Shown here in pieces: positions 47,727 to 57,817 of a stretch of 64,000 nucleotides of DNA (position 1 is the first letter of the stretch; each line of letters starts with the position of its first letter). The DNA comes from Silene latifolia (lineage: Eukaryota; Streptophyta; Magnoliopsida; Caryophyllales; Caryophyllaceae): NCBI RefSeq assembly GCF_048544455.1, contig NC_133537.1, forward strand, positions 64,610,134-64,674,133, in the 5' to 3' direction. Below the pieces are notes generated by a model that was not told the DNA's origin, searched no databases, and saw only the letters and a program-made list of their open reading frames with translations. Made by a program: the position numbers and the translations under genes.

Positions 47727-49661
47727 TGTAATACTCAACAAACAACTAGTTAGCGGTAAGTCGAGGTCGATCCATGGGACGGTGTGCTTTGGGTTCTAAG
47801 TCTATCTATCTCAATTTATGCTAGTGTCACGATTTGGTTGGGTTTGTAGTTGTGTCTAAACTAATGCAAATAATAAAGTAAAGCAAACAATAAAGAAAGG
47901 ATGTAAACAAACGATTAAAAGTGCTAGGATATCATGGGGTCATGGGGGATTCATGGTGTTGATCATACAAACATGTTTACAAAGTTGCAAGCAATTAATG
48001 TTGTGGAGGAACCGAGTTGGGTTATATCTTACGGTTCTTAGGAAGAGTTGGGTCCCGGAGCCGAATCGATTAGATTGTACAACACCTACAAGTCGACTTA
48101 CTTTCCTCCTAATCAACTTCTATGCATGGTCTAACAAGACTCGAGTTGGTTTATGTCTTACAAGTCAAGTTAAGTAGATAAGAGATGGTAAAAATGCAAG
48201 GATTCATAGGCTTAGCATTTCATCAAACATAACATGTGCATAAAGTTGACATCACAACAAGCAAGCAATTTAATCATGTGAACATATTAGATTAAGCATG
48301 AATCAATCCCATGTTGGTTTCCCCTAATTACCCACTAATCCTAGCAAAAGACTACTCACTCATTATCATGGGAAACATGTCATTAATGGTGTCAAACATC
48401 ACAACAAGTATAAACATGATAATAGAATGAAGGAATAGACAATAAAGATTGAAGAGTAAAGGAATTATACCAACTTAAGGTGATCCAAATAATAAAGCAA
48501 GAATAATAGAAGAAACTTGATTGATTGATGGAAGGTTGTCAATCTCCCAATAATAACCCAATAATCTTCAATTACCCAATAATAAACTTGAATAATAAAC
48601 TTGAACAATAATTAAAGAGAGATTAATGTGTAATTTGTGGAAAGATTAAAGAGTAATCTATTCTAATCTACTCCTAATCTAATCTAAAGAAGGATTTTCT
48701 ACCCTAAAACTTGTGTTAAAACTTGATAAAAGGATCCCTACAAATGGGGTATTTATAGTGGAAATTAGGTGGATGCATTAGGGTTAACTAAGGGCTAAAC
48801 TAGTAATTACACTTTTTAAGTTGAGCAAGGAGACTCCGGGATTCTCCGAGAGAAGGGCTTCTCTTATCGTTGCTAGAAGAATGAAAACGTGCTGTGCTGA
48901 AATCCGTGCGGATGGGAGTCGGGACGGGCGGAATCTGGCAAAGGAATCCGAGCGGATTCAAGGGAATCCGGGCGGATTCTGGTGGGGCAATCCGAGCGGA
49001 TTAGAGAGAAGACGCTCGGATTGTAGCAAGGGAATCCGAGCGGATTTAAAGCAAGACGGGCGGATTCTCCTCCAGTAAATTTTCTTGTTTTTCCCAGCCA
49101 GAAGACGGGCGGATTGGGGACAATCCGGGCGGATTGGAGGAGACGAGCGTCTTCTGCGTAAGACGCGCGGATTCCTGTACAGCTTCTTTGTTTGAGCTCG
49201 GATTGTAAAACGGACGTCATTTTCTCATCCGGACTCCTATTGGAGTGATTCAAAAGCCTAGATCACTTGATTTTTCGATGCCGTTCCATCTAGCATACTT
49301 TCAGAGCCAAATGAGCAACCCTTGGTTCAGTTTCCGAGCAATTTCTTCATAAATGGCTTCCTTCTCGTCATCCTTGCTTTTAACCCTTATGAGTCTTCTA
49401 TAAACTCTTTATTCCTACATACATGGACATCATTCTTGCCTCCTCTTCATACTAGTCCATCTAATATCATCAATAAGCTTCCAAATATGCACGAAAGACG
49501 GGAATTTCCGCCTTATTCTCTCCTTTTCTACAAAACATATGAAATGCGATAGAAAAGCAAATAGGAAGGTTTTGACGGATAAAATGGCCATAAAATGTTA
49601 TAATAGTATGCAAAATAGGCTCAGTTAGGGGACTAAATGTGCGCTAATTATGGTCACATCA
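47727..49661 (-). repeat. Athila-type solo LTR (1935 bp) inserted in element B
   Basis: On the minus strand it starts TGATGTGACCATAATTAGCG and ends ...GAGTATTACA. It is flanked by acatt at 47722-47726 and 49662-49666, a perfect 5-bp duplication. There is no internal region, so it is the product of LTR-LTR recombination. TATAAATA on the minus strand is at 48757-48750. Upstream on that strand (48885-49170) are many gaatccgagcggattc and acgggcggattc words. The LTR of element C has the same start and similar words. Confidence 0.93.
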
Positions 49662-49666
49662 ACATT

Positions 49667-50456
49667 TTTTTGGACTTTTGTTTGGGGCGAGAGCCCCCAA
49701 TTTGCTGTACATTTCCTTGTTTGGTGTATATAAGATGGCCTGCGAGCCTTTACTGCTGGGTTGTGTTGCTTGTATCTGCAGGTTAGCTTTGAACAGGTTT
49801 GGTAGATGACGGTTTACGCCGTCATGATGCCGAAATTTACATAGAAATCACGCAAAACATTCATTTGTATATACATATGGCCTTAATTAGCGCGAAATGA
49901 AAGACTCGAAAGAAATGCAAAAATGCAAAAATTTTGCTGGAAATAACCGGACGGTAGGGAGGGTTACTCCTAAAAAAAAGAAAAATAGAAATCTATAAGT
50001 TAGAAATGTAGAAATGGAATTAAGAAATTGAAATTAATATATAAATGTTGAAATTCGGTAAATTGAAAACTATTTTCTAAAATAAATGAATTAAATGAGA
50101 AATGTAAATGAATTAAAACAAAAATTATTTCCTAAAATGAAAATGAAAATTATTTCCTACAATGAAAATGTGCACGTGTGGTAAAATGGCGAAAATGGCG
50201 ATGTCGCTTCGAAATTCGTGCCCGCGGAATTAGGAAACCTGAAACATGGTAATTTTCACGTATTTACCAAAATAATAACCCGTAGGAATAGGAAATTATT
50301 CGTCATGGAATTAGGAAAGATCCAACGCGGAAAATCACAGAAGTGAAGCTGAGGAAGAGGCGCAGCATGAGCTGCGTCCCTTTGAAGAGGCGCAGCGGGT
50401 GCTGCGCCTGTTCCCAAGGTGTTCTGCTCTAGCAGATTTTTGGAAACAGAAATTAG
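49667..50456 (+). promoter_or_regulatory. Spacer and promoter region of the antisense DUF7745-like gene of element B
   Basis: No gene. 49818-49840 repeats the gccgtcatgatgccgaaatt block found at 598 in element A. A paired dyad cluster at 50351-50420 reads gaggcgcagcatgagctgcg and gaggcgcagcgggtgctgcg, the word type found in this element's LTR. Confidence 0.6.
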
Positions 50457-50464
50457 TATAAATA
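50457..50464 (+). promoter_or_regulatory. TATA box of the DUF7745-like gene of element B
   Basis: TATAAATA in the context attagtataaatag, the same context as the LTR TATA boxes of B and F. It lies 94 nt before the ATG at 50551 and about 37 nt after the dyad cluster. Confidence 0.75.
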
Positions 50465-50550
50465 GAAACGCGGATGGAGTTTTTATTCACATAATTCTTC
50501 CGTCTCTTCTTCGCCTTATTACATAAAATTCTCAAAAGAAATTCTTCATC

Positions 50551-51982
50551 ATGAATACTTTGGAGACTCGCTTGAAGGAATGGACCAACGAATTTTCGAA
50601 CATGGAGAAATATGATATGGGTGCCTATAACCTTGGATCATTGTTGAGTTTGAGGCTAATCAAGGTTGTTAAACCGTTCTTGGATGCTTGTCTTGATTAT
50701 TGGGACCCGAATTATTACGTTTTTACGTTCCCTGGAGGCGACATTTGCCCATTTCCTGAAGAAATTGCTGCGGTTGGTGGGTGGGATCCCGAACACTTGC
50801 CTGCCATTCCTTCTACTTCGCAAGGGTACAAGAGCAAATTTAGAGATTTGATTGGGTTGACTAGACTTGAGGTAGACCGTCTAGTTACCTCGAAAGGAGT
50901 GAGAATGCTGGACTTCATAGACCGATTCATAAATAGGGCCGACCCCACCGTTTCTTATGTTGCTAGGCGGAGGGCATTTGGGTTTTGCCTTTTGCATGCG
51001 TATGTCTTCCAAGGGCATGTTGATAAAGACTTGAGAGGTGATCCTCGTCTTCTGGTCCTTGTTGAGCAAATGGAGCTGCGCAGGAGCCCAGCTTATATAT
51101 GCTTAGGAGAGATCTTGTTGGGCTTGGATAATAGGAAATCCAACCGCGACCTACCGTATTTGGGGAGTCCCGTCATCTTGCAGGTAAAACAACACTTTCT
51201 TTTTGCTCTTTTTTTTTTTCTTTTCGTTTTTTTTTTCGTTTTTTTTTTTCGTTTTTTTTTTCGTGTTTATATCTAATACCTGCTTTTGGTAGGTTTGGCT
51301 TATGGAACGGCTTCGATTGATCGAGCCCCCAGTTCATGTTCCTTCTTACCATGCCCGCTCGATTGTGATGAGGACGAGGTTGTACATGGTGGACTTCACT
51401 CGGGTCTGTGATTACTGGAAGAATAAACTGAAGAGTGAGGATGGTCCTTTGATTAGGTGGGTCGTACCGTGGTGGCACCTCAAATCCGTCACTGGAGTGT
51501 CTTCTTTGGATCCTACTAGGTCCGTGCGCATTCCTAGCCTAGAATTCATAGTGTGTATCTTCCCAGAAAGATTGATGAGACAAATCGGAATGAAGCAAAT
51601 GATCCCGAAGCTGGATACCGTTGCGCAGACCGCTGTGGCACTTACCACTGATAGCCGGAGGGAATGGGCCATTAAATGGGCCCAAAGAAACATGTGGTTC
51701 TTGAATTTCTCCGCTAATGCCTTATGGGTGTCGGATTCTTATCTGCGATGGAGGAGAGCTACTACTCTTGAAGAACGCGAGAGATTGAGGAAGCGCGAGC
51801 CTGTGGATTACAAGGTGCGCGAGGTAGAGAAAGAGAAAGAGAAGCATCTGACAGAAGGAGAAGAAGAAGCCGGGCTTCGAGTTATTCATCCTTCGAAGAA
51901 ACCGAAGATCTCTCCTGTCGCGGAAATGGTGGTTGGCAAGAAATGGGAAGTCGAGGCCTCGAGAAAGACCATTGGTGATTAG
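50551..51982 (+). CDS. Antisense DUF7745-like gene of element B, two exons, frame ends early
   Basis: Exon 1 is 50551-51183. A 109-bp intron (51184-51292, GT...AG, very T-rich) separates it from exon 2, 51293-51982. The product is about 440 residues. Landmarks: YWDPNYYVFTFPGGDICPFP, EEIAAVGGW, ARRRAFGFCLLHAYV, LVEQMELRRSP, RWVVPWWHLKSVTG and IFPERLMRQIG. The stop at 51980 is probably caused by a one-base shift: in the next frame the text runs on to a lysine/glycine-rich tail ending GKGKMEE and a stop at about 52070, matching the tail in element A. Function is unknown. The FWD/YWD...F...G...E pattern in the first 90 residues resembles the PMD core, suggesting distant kinship. The family name is tentative. 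Confidence 0.78.
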
Positions 51983-52087
51983 GTCTGAAGTGGCGCAAGA
52001 GCGTCCGTCTCGAGGTCGTGACAAGAAGTGTGACAAGAGTGACAAGGGCAAGGGGAAGATGGAAGAATAGCCCAAGTCTTTTTATTA

Positions 52088-52344
52088 CTCCCTCCGATCC
52101 AGACCAAAGGTAACATTGACTTTTTCACACTTGTCGAGGCACATTTTGCAACGTAAATATCTTTAGTTACACATTATTAAAAATTATAAAAATTTGATAT
52201 TCTTATAGCATTCATGACGATGAATCAAATAACATCTCACATGAATATATTTTGTCTTATAGATTAGGAATAATATCGAAAATTCCCTACGACCATGAAT
52301 AGTGCCAAAAAGTCAATGTTACCTTTGGTCTGGATCGGAGGGAG
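52088..52344. mobile_element. Stowaway-type MITE, 257 bp
   Basis: The ends ctccctccgatccagaccaa and its exact complement form inverted repeats of about 38 bp, flanked by TA on both sides (52086-52087 and 52345-52346). CTCCCTCC termini and TA duplications identify a Tc1/mariner-derived Stowaway element. It sits just downstream of the DUF7745-like gene. Confidence 0.92.
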
Positions 52345-52870
52345 TATTATTTATTATTATTATTATTGTTGTAATAAAAAAGGTGGGGTTTTTAGAATCC
52401 TAGCCTCTTCTATTTTTATTATGTAGCGTACTATTATTATTAGAAAATGAATGAAATAAAAAGGTTAAATGGCTATGAAACCGTTGTGATTTTCTATTTA
52501 TTATTCTTGTCGAATTCCAAATGCAGTGCAAATGTCCTTCTATTTACATTTTGGAAAATAATGGGTTGTATCCTGTGAAGGATTGCCTACGTATTCACTT
52601 AGAAAATGAAATCAAACCCTTGCGCGTAGTTCGAGTAAATGTAAAAGAATAATTGTTCTAAGCAAGAGCTTGTAATGAACTTAGAAAATTAGCATGAGAA
52701 GCTTACTCTGAAGGTGCAAATTTAGTTTATTTGATGACATGAGGATGACAAATTTGTCAAAATGCAAGAGCACGGTGACATTAGCTTATTTCAGCTTGGC
52801 CAGGGGCCGGTTTATTTAGTGCCACAAGAGCGACACGTGGGGTTACGCGAGGCGCGTTTTTGTTCCTATT
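52345..52870. other. Convergent spacer between the DUF7745-like gene and pol of element B
   Basis: Contains a TTA-rich microsatellite (52346-52372), likely 3' ends of both transcripts, and one copy of the conserved block at 52562-52633 (ttgtatcc, gattgcctacgtattcac, aaatcaaaccc, cgtagttc) also present twice in element A. No coding region. Confidence 0.6.
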
Positions 52871-53842
52871 CTAGGCATAGTACCGTTTCAATTGGTTAAG
52901 GTTCGTCGGGTTGGAGAACTCATTCCCATCTAGGTCTGTGATTCTAACTGCACCCCCCGGAAGTATGGATTTGACTAGAAAAGGTCCGGCCCAATTAGGT
53001 TTGAATTTTCCCCGTGGATCGACAGGTAAAAGAGCTCTAACCGATTTGAGCACTAAGTCTCCTTCCTTGATGTTTCTGGGCTTAACCCTTTTGTTGAAAG
53101 CTCGTTTGATACGGGCTTGGTATGTTTGGACATTATGCAAGGCGCGTAGCCTGCGTTCATCCAGGAGGATGAGTTCTTCATATCTATCCCTTTTCCAATC
53201 AGCTTCTGGGATTTGACTCTCGAGTAACATACGCAAGGATGGTATCTCTAGCTCAACTGGTTGTACAGCCTCCATGCCGTAGGTCAAATAGAAAGGAGTA
53301 GCCCCAGTGGGCGTCCTAACAGATGTACGATATCCCCACGGAGCAAAGGGTATCTTGATTGGCCAATCTCGATAGTTGTCAATCATTTTCTTGAGAATTG
53401 TGACAACGTTCTTATTTGCTGCCTCTACCGCACCATTAGTCTGTGGTCTATAGGGCGAAGAGTGGTGATGCCTAATTTTGTACTTGGCTAGCAATTGCTC
53501 AGTCTCAGCTTGGAAATGGGATCCATTATCACTAATGATCTCATGCGGGCAACCGTATCGACAGATGATGTTGTATTGTATGAACTTTGCCACATTTTTG
53601 GCCGTGAGACTGGTGTAGGAAGCCGCTTCCACCCACTTGGTAAAATAGTCAATTGCCACTAAGATGAAACAGTGACCTCCTGTTTTTGCTGGGGTTATCT
53701 TCCCGATTATGTCAATTCCCCAGGCAGAAAATGGCCAAGGAGATGTCATCGTATAGAGCAATGAAGAAGGGACATGTTGTACATTCCCGAAGATTTGGCA
53801 ATTGTGGCAATGTCTTACATATTTGATGCAATCGGATTCCAT
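52871..53842 (-). CDS. pol: Integrase domain of element B
   Basis: An open segment of 323 codons ending at the natural pol stop (52871-52873). It has HCHNC (end of the HHCC zinc site), the first catalytic D in WGIDIIGK, the second D in ISDNGSHF and the E in NGAVEAANK, completing the DDE triad. The C-terminal domain contains GKFKPNWAGPFLVK and ends LNQLKRYYA. The upstream region (53843-54187) that joins RNase H to integrase has several stops, so the domain is only expressed if those are ignored; it is a decayed polyprotein part. Confidence 0.9.
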   Translation of the reverse strand: MESDCIKYVRHCHNCQIFGNVQHVPSSLLYTMTSPWPFSAWGIDIIGKITPAKTGGHCFILVAIDYFTKWVEAASYTSLTAKNVAKFIQYNIICRYGCPHEIISDNGSHFQAETEQLLAKYKIRHHHSSPYRPQTNGAVEAANKNVVTILKKMIDNYRDWPIKIPFAPWGYRTSVRTPTGATPFYLTYGMEAVQPVELEIPSLRMLLESQIPEADWKRDRYEELILLDERRLRALHNVQTYQARIKRAFNKRVKPRNIKEGDLVLKSVRALLPVDPRGKFKPNWAGPFLVKSILPGGAVRITDLDGNEFSNPTNLNQLKRYYA

Positions 53843-54553
53843 TGTGGTCCACTAATATCCCAAACGTGTGATTTTCTTTGCCATCATGGGCCCACTCATG
53901 TGAGGACCGCATTCTCCATCGTGGACTTCTTACATCACCTTTCACGCCTGTGAATGATCAAGGCAACGTAAGATTACACTAAGAGGTGTTCTTTTGTATA
54001 ACTCTCATTGCATGAGAACGTATTGGGAAGCGAGTAGGCGTATAGCACGTTGTCCCCTCTTGTCCATATCCGGTGGATAGGTACCATTGAGCTTGAAATT
54101 CAGGATTGCTTGGAACCAGGGTTTCTGCGCGATCCCCTCTTCATCGGTGATTTGATGCACATAAGCCGGCTCCGACCGTCGTGCGATTCATAAAGGCATT
54201 TCCATCATGTTGTCTGGCATATTAATCAAAGATGCGAGTTTTGCAAGAGCATCTGGAAATTGATTTTCCTCTCGAGGTAGGTGTAGATAGGTTACGTGAT
54301 CAAAGAATTGAGCAACTTGGTCTATTCTAGCCTGATAAGGTGCGAGGCTTTCGCTTCGGATTTTCCAAGATCCTGTAATTTGGTTGATGATTAGGGATGA
54401 ATCCCCATGCACGCGAAGATTTTTAATGCCTAAGCTCTTCACCGCTTGCAGTCCAATGAGACAAGCTTCGTATTCTGCGGCGTTATTTGTCACCTCGAAG
54501 TCGAGTTTGACCGAGATTGGTGTATGCTCGCCTTCAGGAGAAATGAGCAACAC
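53843..54553 (-). pseudogene. pol: Second RNase H-like domain and integrase linker of element B, with stops
   Basis: 54553-54188 encodes NNAAEYEACLIGLQAVKSLG, HGDSSLIINQITGSW and LPREENQFPDALAKLAS, an RNase HI-like domain additional to the usual retroelement RNase H; this extra domain is characteristic of Tat elements. Its first strand (FDGASNLRGFG) lies just upstream after a stop at 54593-54595. A stop at 54188-54190 follows, and at least four more occur before 53842. Confidence 0.85.
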
Positions 54554-54592
54554 TCCTATTCCAAATCCTCTTAAGTTTGACGCTCCATCAAA

Positions 54593-57500
54593 TTAAAGGT
54601 CCCAGGAGTCTACATTAGTTTGGAGTATGTCCTCGTCTGGAAATGACCAAGTATCTATTGTTTGTGCATCGGCGATGGGATTCTCTGCAAAGAATTCGGC
54701 AACGGCGCGACCTTTTATTACTTTCAGGGGCACGTATTTGAGATCGAATTCTGAGAGCATCAAAGTCCATCTTGCTAGGCGTCCGTTGAGGACGGGTTTT
54801 TCGAAGAGGTATTTGACTGGATCCATTTTGGAGTATATTTTGACGGAGTAGCTAAGCATGTAATGTCGTAGCTTCTTCGTTGCCCACACAAGAGCGAGGC
54901 ATGTCTTTTCAAGCTGTGAATATTTACACTCGTACTCCAAGAACTTCTTACTAAGGTAGTAGATAGCCCTTTCTTCATTTCCTACAGTTTGAGCTAGCAT
55001 GGCACCCATGGCGGTTTCGGTTACTGTGAGATATAAACCAAGAGGTTGATCTCGTTGAGGTGGCATGAGCACTGGCGGTTTGGCCAATATCTCCTTTATT
55101 TTGTCAAATGCCTTTTGACAATCATCATCCCACATGGTGTGGTCTGTCTTCTTGAGCTTCTTGAAGATAGGCTCACAAATCATTGTAAGTTTCGATATGA
55201 ATCGACTTATATATTGCACTTTTCCCAGGAATCCTCTGACTTCTTTTTCTGTTTGTGGTTGCGGCATTTCGATCAAAGCCTTGATCTTGGAAGGGTCTAT
55301 TTCTATAACTCTTTGATTAACGACGTATCCCAGGAGTTTGCCAGACGTTACCCCGAATGTGCACTTCTGAGGATTGAGCCTCATGTTGTACTTTCGTAGT
55401 CTTGCGAAAAATTTGCGAAGGTTCGCAATATGCCCCTCTCTATCCTTGGACTTGACGATCATGTCGTCTACGTATACCTTAACTTCTTTGTGCATCATGT
55501 CATGTAAGAGTGTAGTTGCGGTGCGTTGATATATAGCTCCGGCGTTGATTAATCCAAACGGCATCACTGTATAGCAGTAGGTTCCCTATTGAGTGACAAA
55601 GGCGGTCTTATGCATATCTTCCATGGCCATTTTGATTTGATTATAACCTGCGTATCCATCCATGAAGGACAGTAATGCATGGTCTGCAGTATTGTCCACC
55701 AATATGTCGATGTGTGGTAGAGGGAAATCATCTTTAGGACTTGCTTTGTTTAGATCCCTAAAATCAACACAAACACGGATTCTCCCATCCTTTTTGGGTA
55801 CAGGTACTATGTTGGCTACCCAGTCAGAATACTCGGAAACTTTGATGAACCCGGCCTTGAATTGCTTATCGACTTCTTCCTTAATCTTGAGAGCCCATTC
55901 CGTTCTCATTCGGCGAAGCTTCTGTTCCACAGGTTTGAAACCTGGCTTTATCGGAATCCTATGCTCGGCGATATCCCTGTCGATTCCTGGCATGTCTTTG
56001 TAGGACCAAGCGAAAACATCTTTGAACTCGTTTAGAAGGTCTATGAAGTCGGCCCTTTCGGTAGAGCTCAAGGTAGTCCCCATCCTAAGTTCTTGAGGTT
56101 CTAGTTCGGTTCCTACATTGATGGGTTCGGTGTCCTCAATTACTAGTCCCCCTTCCCCTTTCTGTAGTATTTCTTTGGCTACGTAGGGAGGTATTTCGAT
56201 CGAGTCTGGGTCTTGGTCATCCTCAGTATCATCGTAAACAGAATTGCACTCAAGATAACACAAAGAGTAAGCAGAATCTGATTTATTCATATTAAAGTTT
56301 GAGTAAAGTTGAAACAAAGAAGCCAACTGATCCATGGTCAGTGGCGGCAAAGGGACACTGGTTGGGGCATTTCCCGAACTACTGTGACTACTCGAGGCTA
56401 AGCTAGAAGAAACTAAGGGGACGAGGATGACGACAGGAGGAGATTTCCTAGTGACTTCTCTAGACTCCGACTCTGACTCTGACTCCGACTCGAACTCATC
56501 GTCTTCCGGTTCTCCTTTGAACATCTCTCCTTCTCCAGTGGTGAGCTTGAAGAGTCTTCCTTGATTGTTGGTCCACTTGATCGATTTTCTCCATCCTTTC
56601 AGCTGATTTGCGTTTGTTTCTGTGATTAACGCGGTAGGGTTGAAGTGGTCGTCATGAAGTATCATGGTAATGATCTCATCCTGCGCGGCTCTAACAAATC
56701 GATCTTCTCCGAACATCAAGCTAACAGCTTGTTCGTCTAAGCAAGGTGCTTGACGGGTTTTGACGGTAGGAACCGTTTCTGGAGGAATGAAGTAGCAATC
56801 GTGAAAGATCTCGATTCCGGCTAGCTTCCTCTCGAGATAATGCCAAGGCTCGAGAAATCCGTGAAAGGGTTCCAGGCTTCCTTCCTTAACAAAGTACCCA
56901 TTTAAGGTGGGGAGATAGGGTCGCATTTGGACTCCTGTGTACTTACGGTTCTGAACTTGAGCAAGCATCTTGAGAACCTCTTCTTTAGTGAGTTTGTACC
57001 CTAGTCCAAGTGGTATTCTTTTTGAGTTGCCTTCCTTATATGGTGCGAAGGTATTTCTTCGGATAGGGTTCAAAGGCATTCCAGGGAAGTATCCCTGGGT
57101 TTTGAGTATGTGGTTGACCACCAAGTTCGAGTAGGGATCGTAGTACAAGGGTGCCAGTTCACTTTCTATGACGCTTATGCTTTGGGAGCCCCCAAGCTCA
57201 TATACTGGATCTGCGAGGACATGATTATTTGACTTCTTTTCGATTATTGCTTTGATGGGTGACGAAGTGATCGTCACTACTTTGCCATTTAGTGGAATCT
57301 TGATCTTTTGATGAAGGGTGGATGTCACTGCTTTGGAAGCGTGAATCCAAGGTCTTCCTAGAAGTATGTTGAAGGAAGCTTCGATGTCCACTATTTGGAA
57401 ATTAACCTTTCGCTCAATTGGTCCTGTGGCTATGGTTAGGTTAATGAGTCCTGCAACCTTTCGTCGTGTACCATCATATGCGCGAACACCTTGATTGGTA

Positions 57501-57769
57501 GGGGTCCAATCCGACTCTTTCATGCCTAGTTTGTATGCCATTTTGAGGGGTATGACGTTGACCGCAGAGCCATCATCTACCAAGGTCATTGGCACATTTT
57601 TCTTTAGACAAATGACACTGATGTAGAGAGCCAAGTTGTGACTAGCGCCGAAAGGCGGTAAATCTTCGTCTGAGAAAGTAATAGGATTACTTAGCTTCGG
57701 TGATTCTTGGAAGACCAAGTTGACTACATCTTCGGGTGTCGAGTTATGTGCTACATTTAGCTTGGCCAA
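54593..57769 (-). pseudogene. pol: Protease, reverse transcriptase and RNase H of element B
   Basis: One frame with a single internal stop at 55586-55588, where a tryptophan is expected (TQ-stop-GT for TQWGT). Order: protease active site VDDGSAVNVIP and LLGRPWIH, a long conserved linker, an SES-repeat acidic run (near 56465-56500), the RT start KDVFAWSYKDMPGID, VPVPKKDGRIRVCVDFRDLN, catalytic YVDDMIVKS, then RNase H with TAMGAMLAQT and YSQLEKTCLALVW. The segment ends at TAA 54593-54595, which replaces the tyrosine of YFDGAS. Confidence 0.92.
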
Positions 57770-57817
57770 GGCTTGCAGTAAAGCTTGGCGATGTGGGAAT
57801 GAGCTTGCTACTAATTG

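Noticed and set aside
48885..49170. CRISPR-like array of gaatccgagcggattc repeats
   Set aside because: Repeats are short, palindromic, irregularly spaced and inside an LTR of a plant genome. There is no leader or cas gene.
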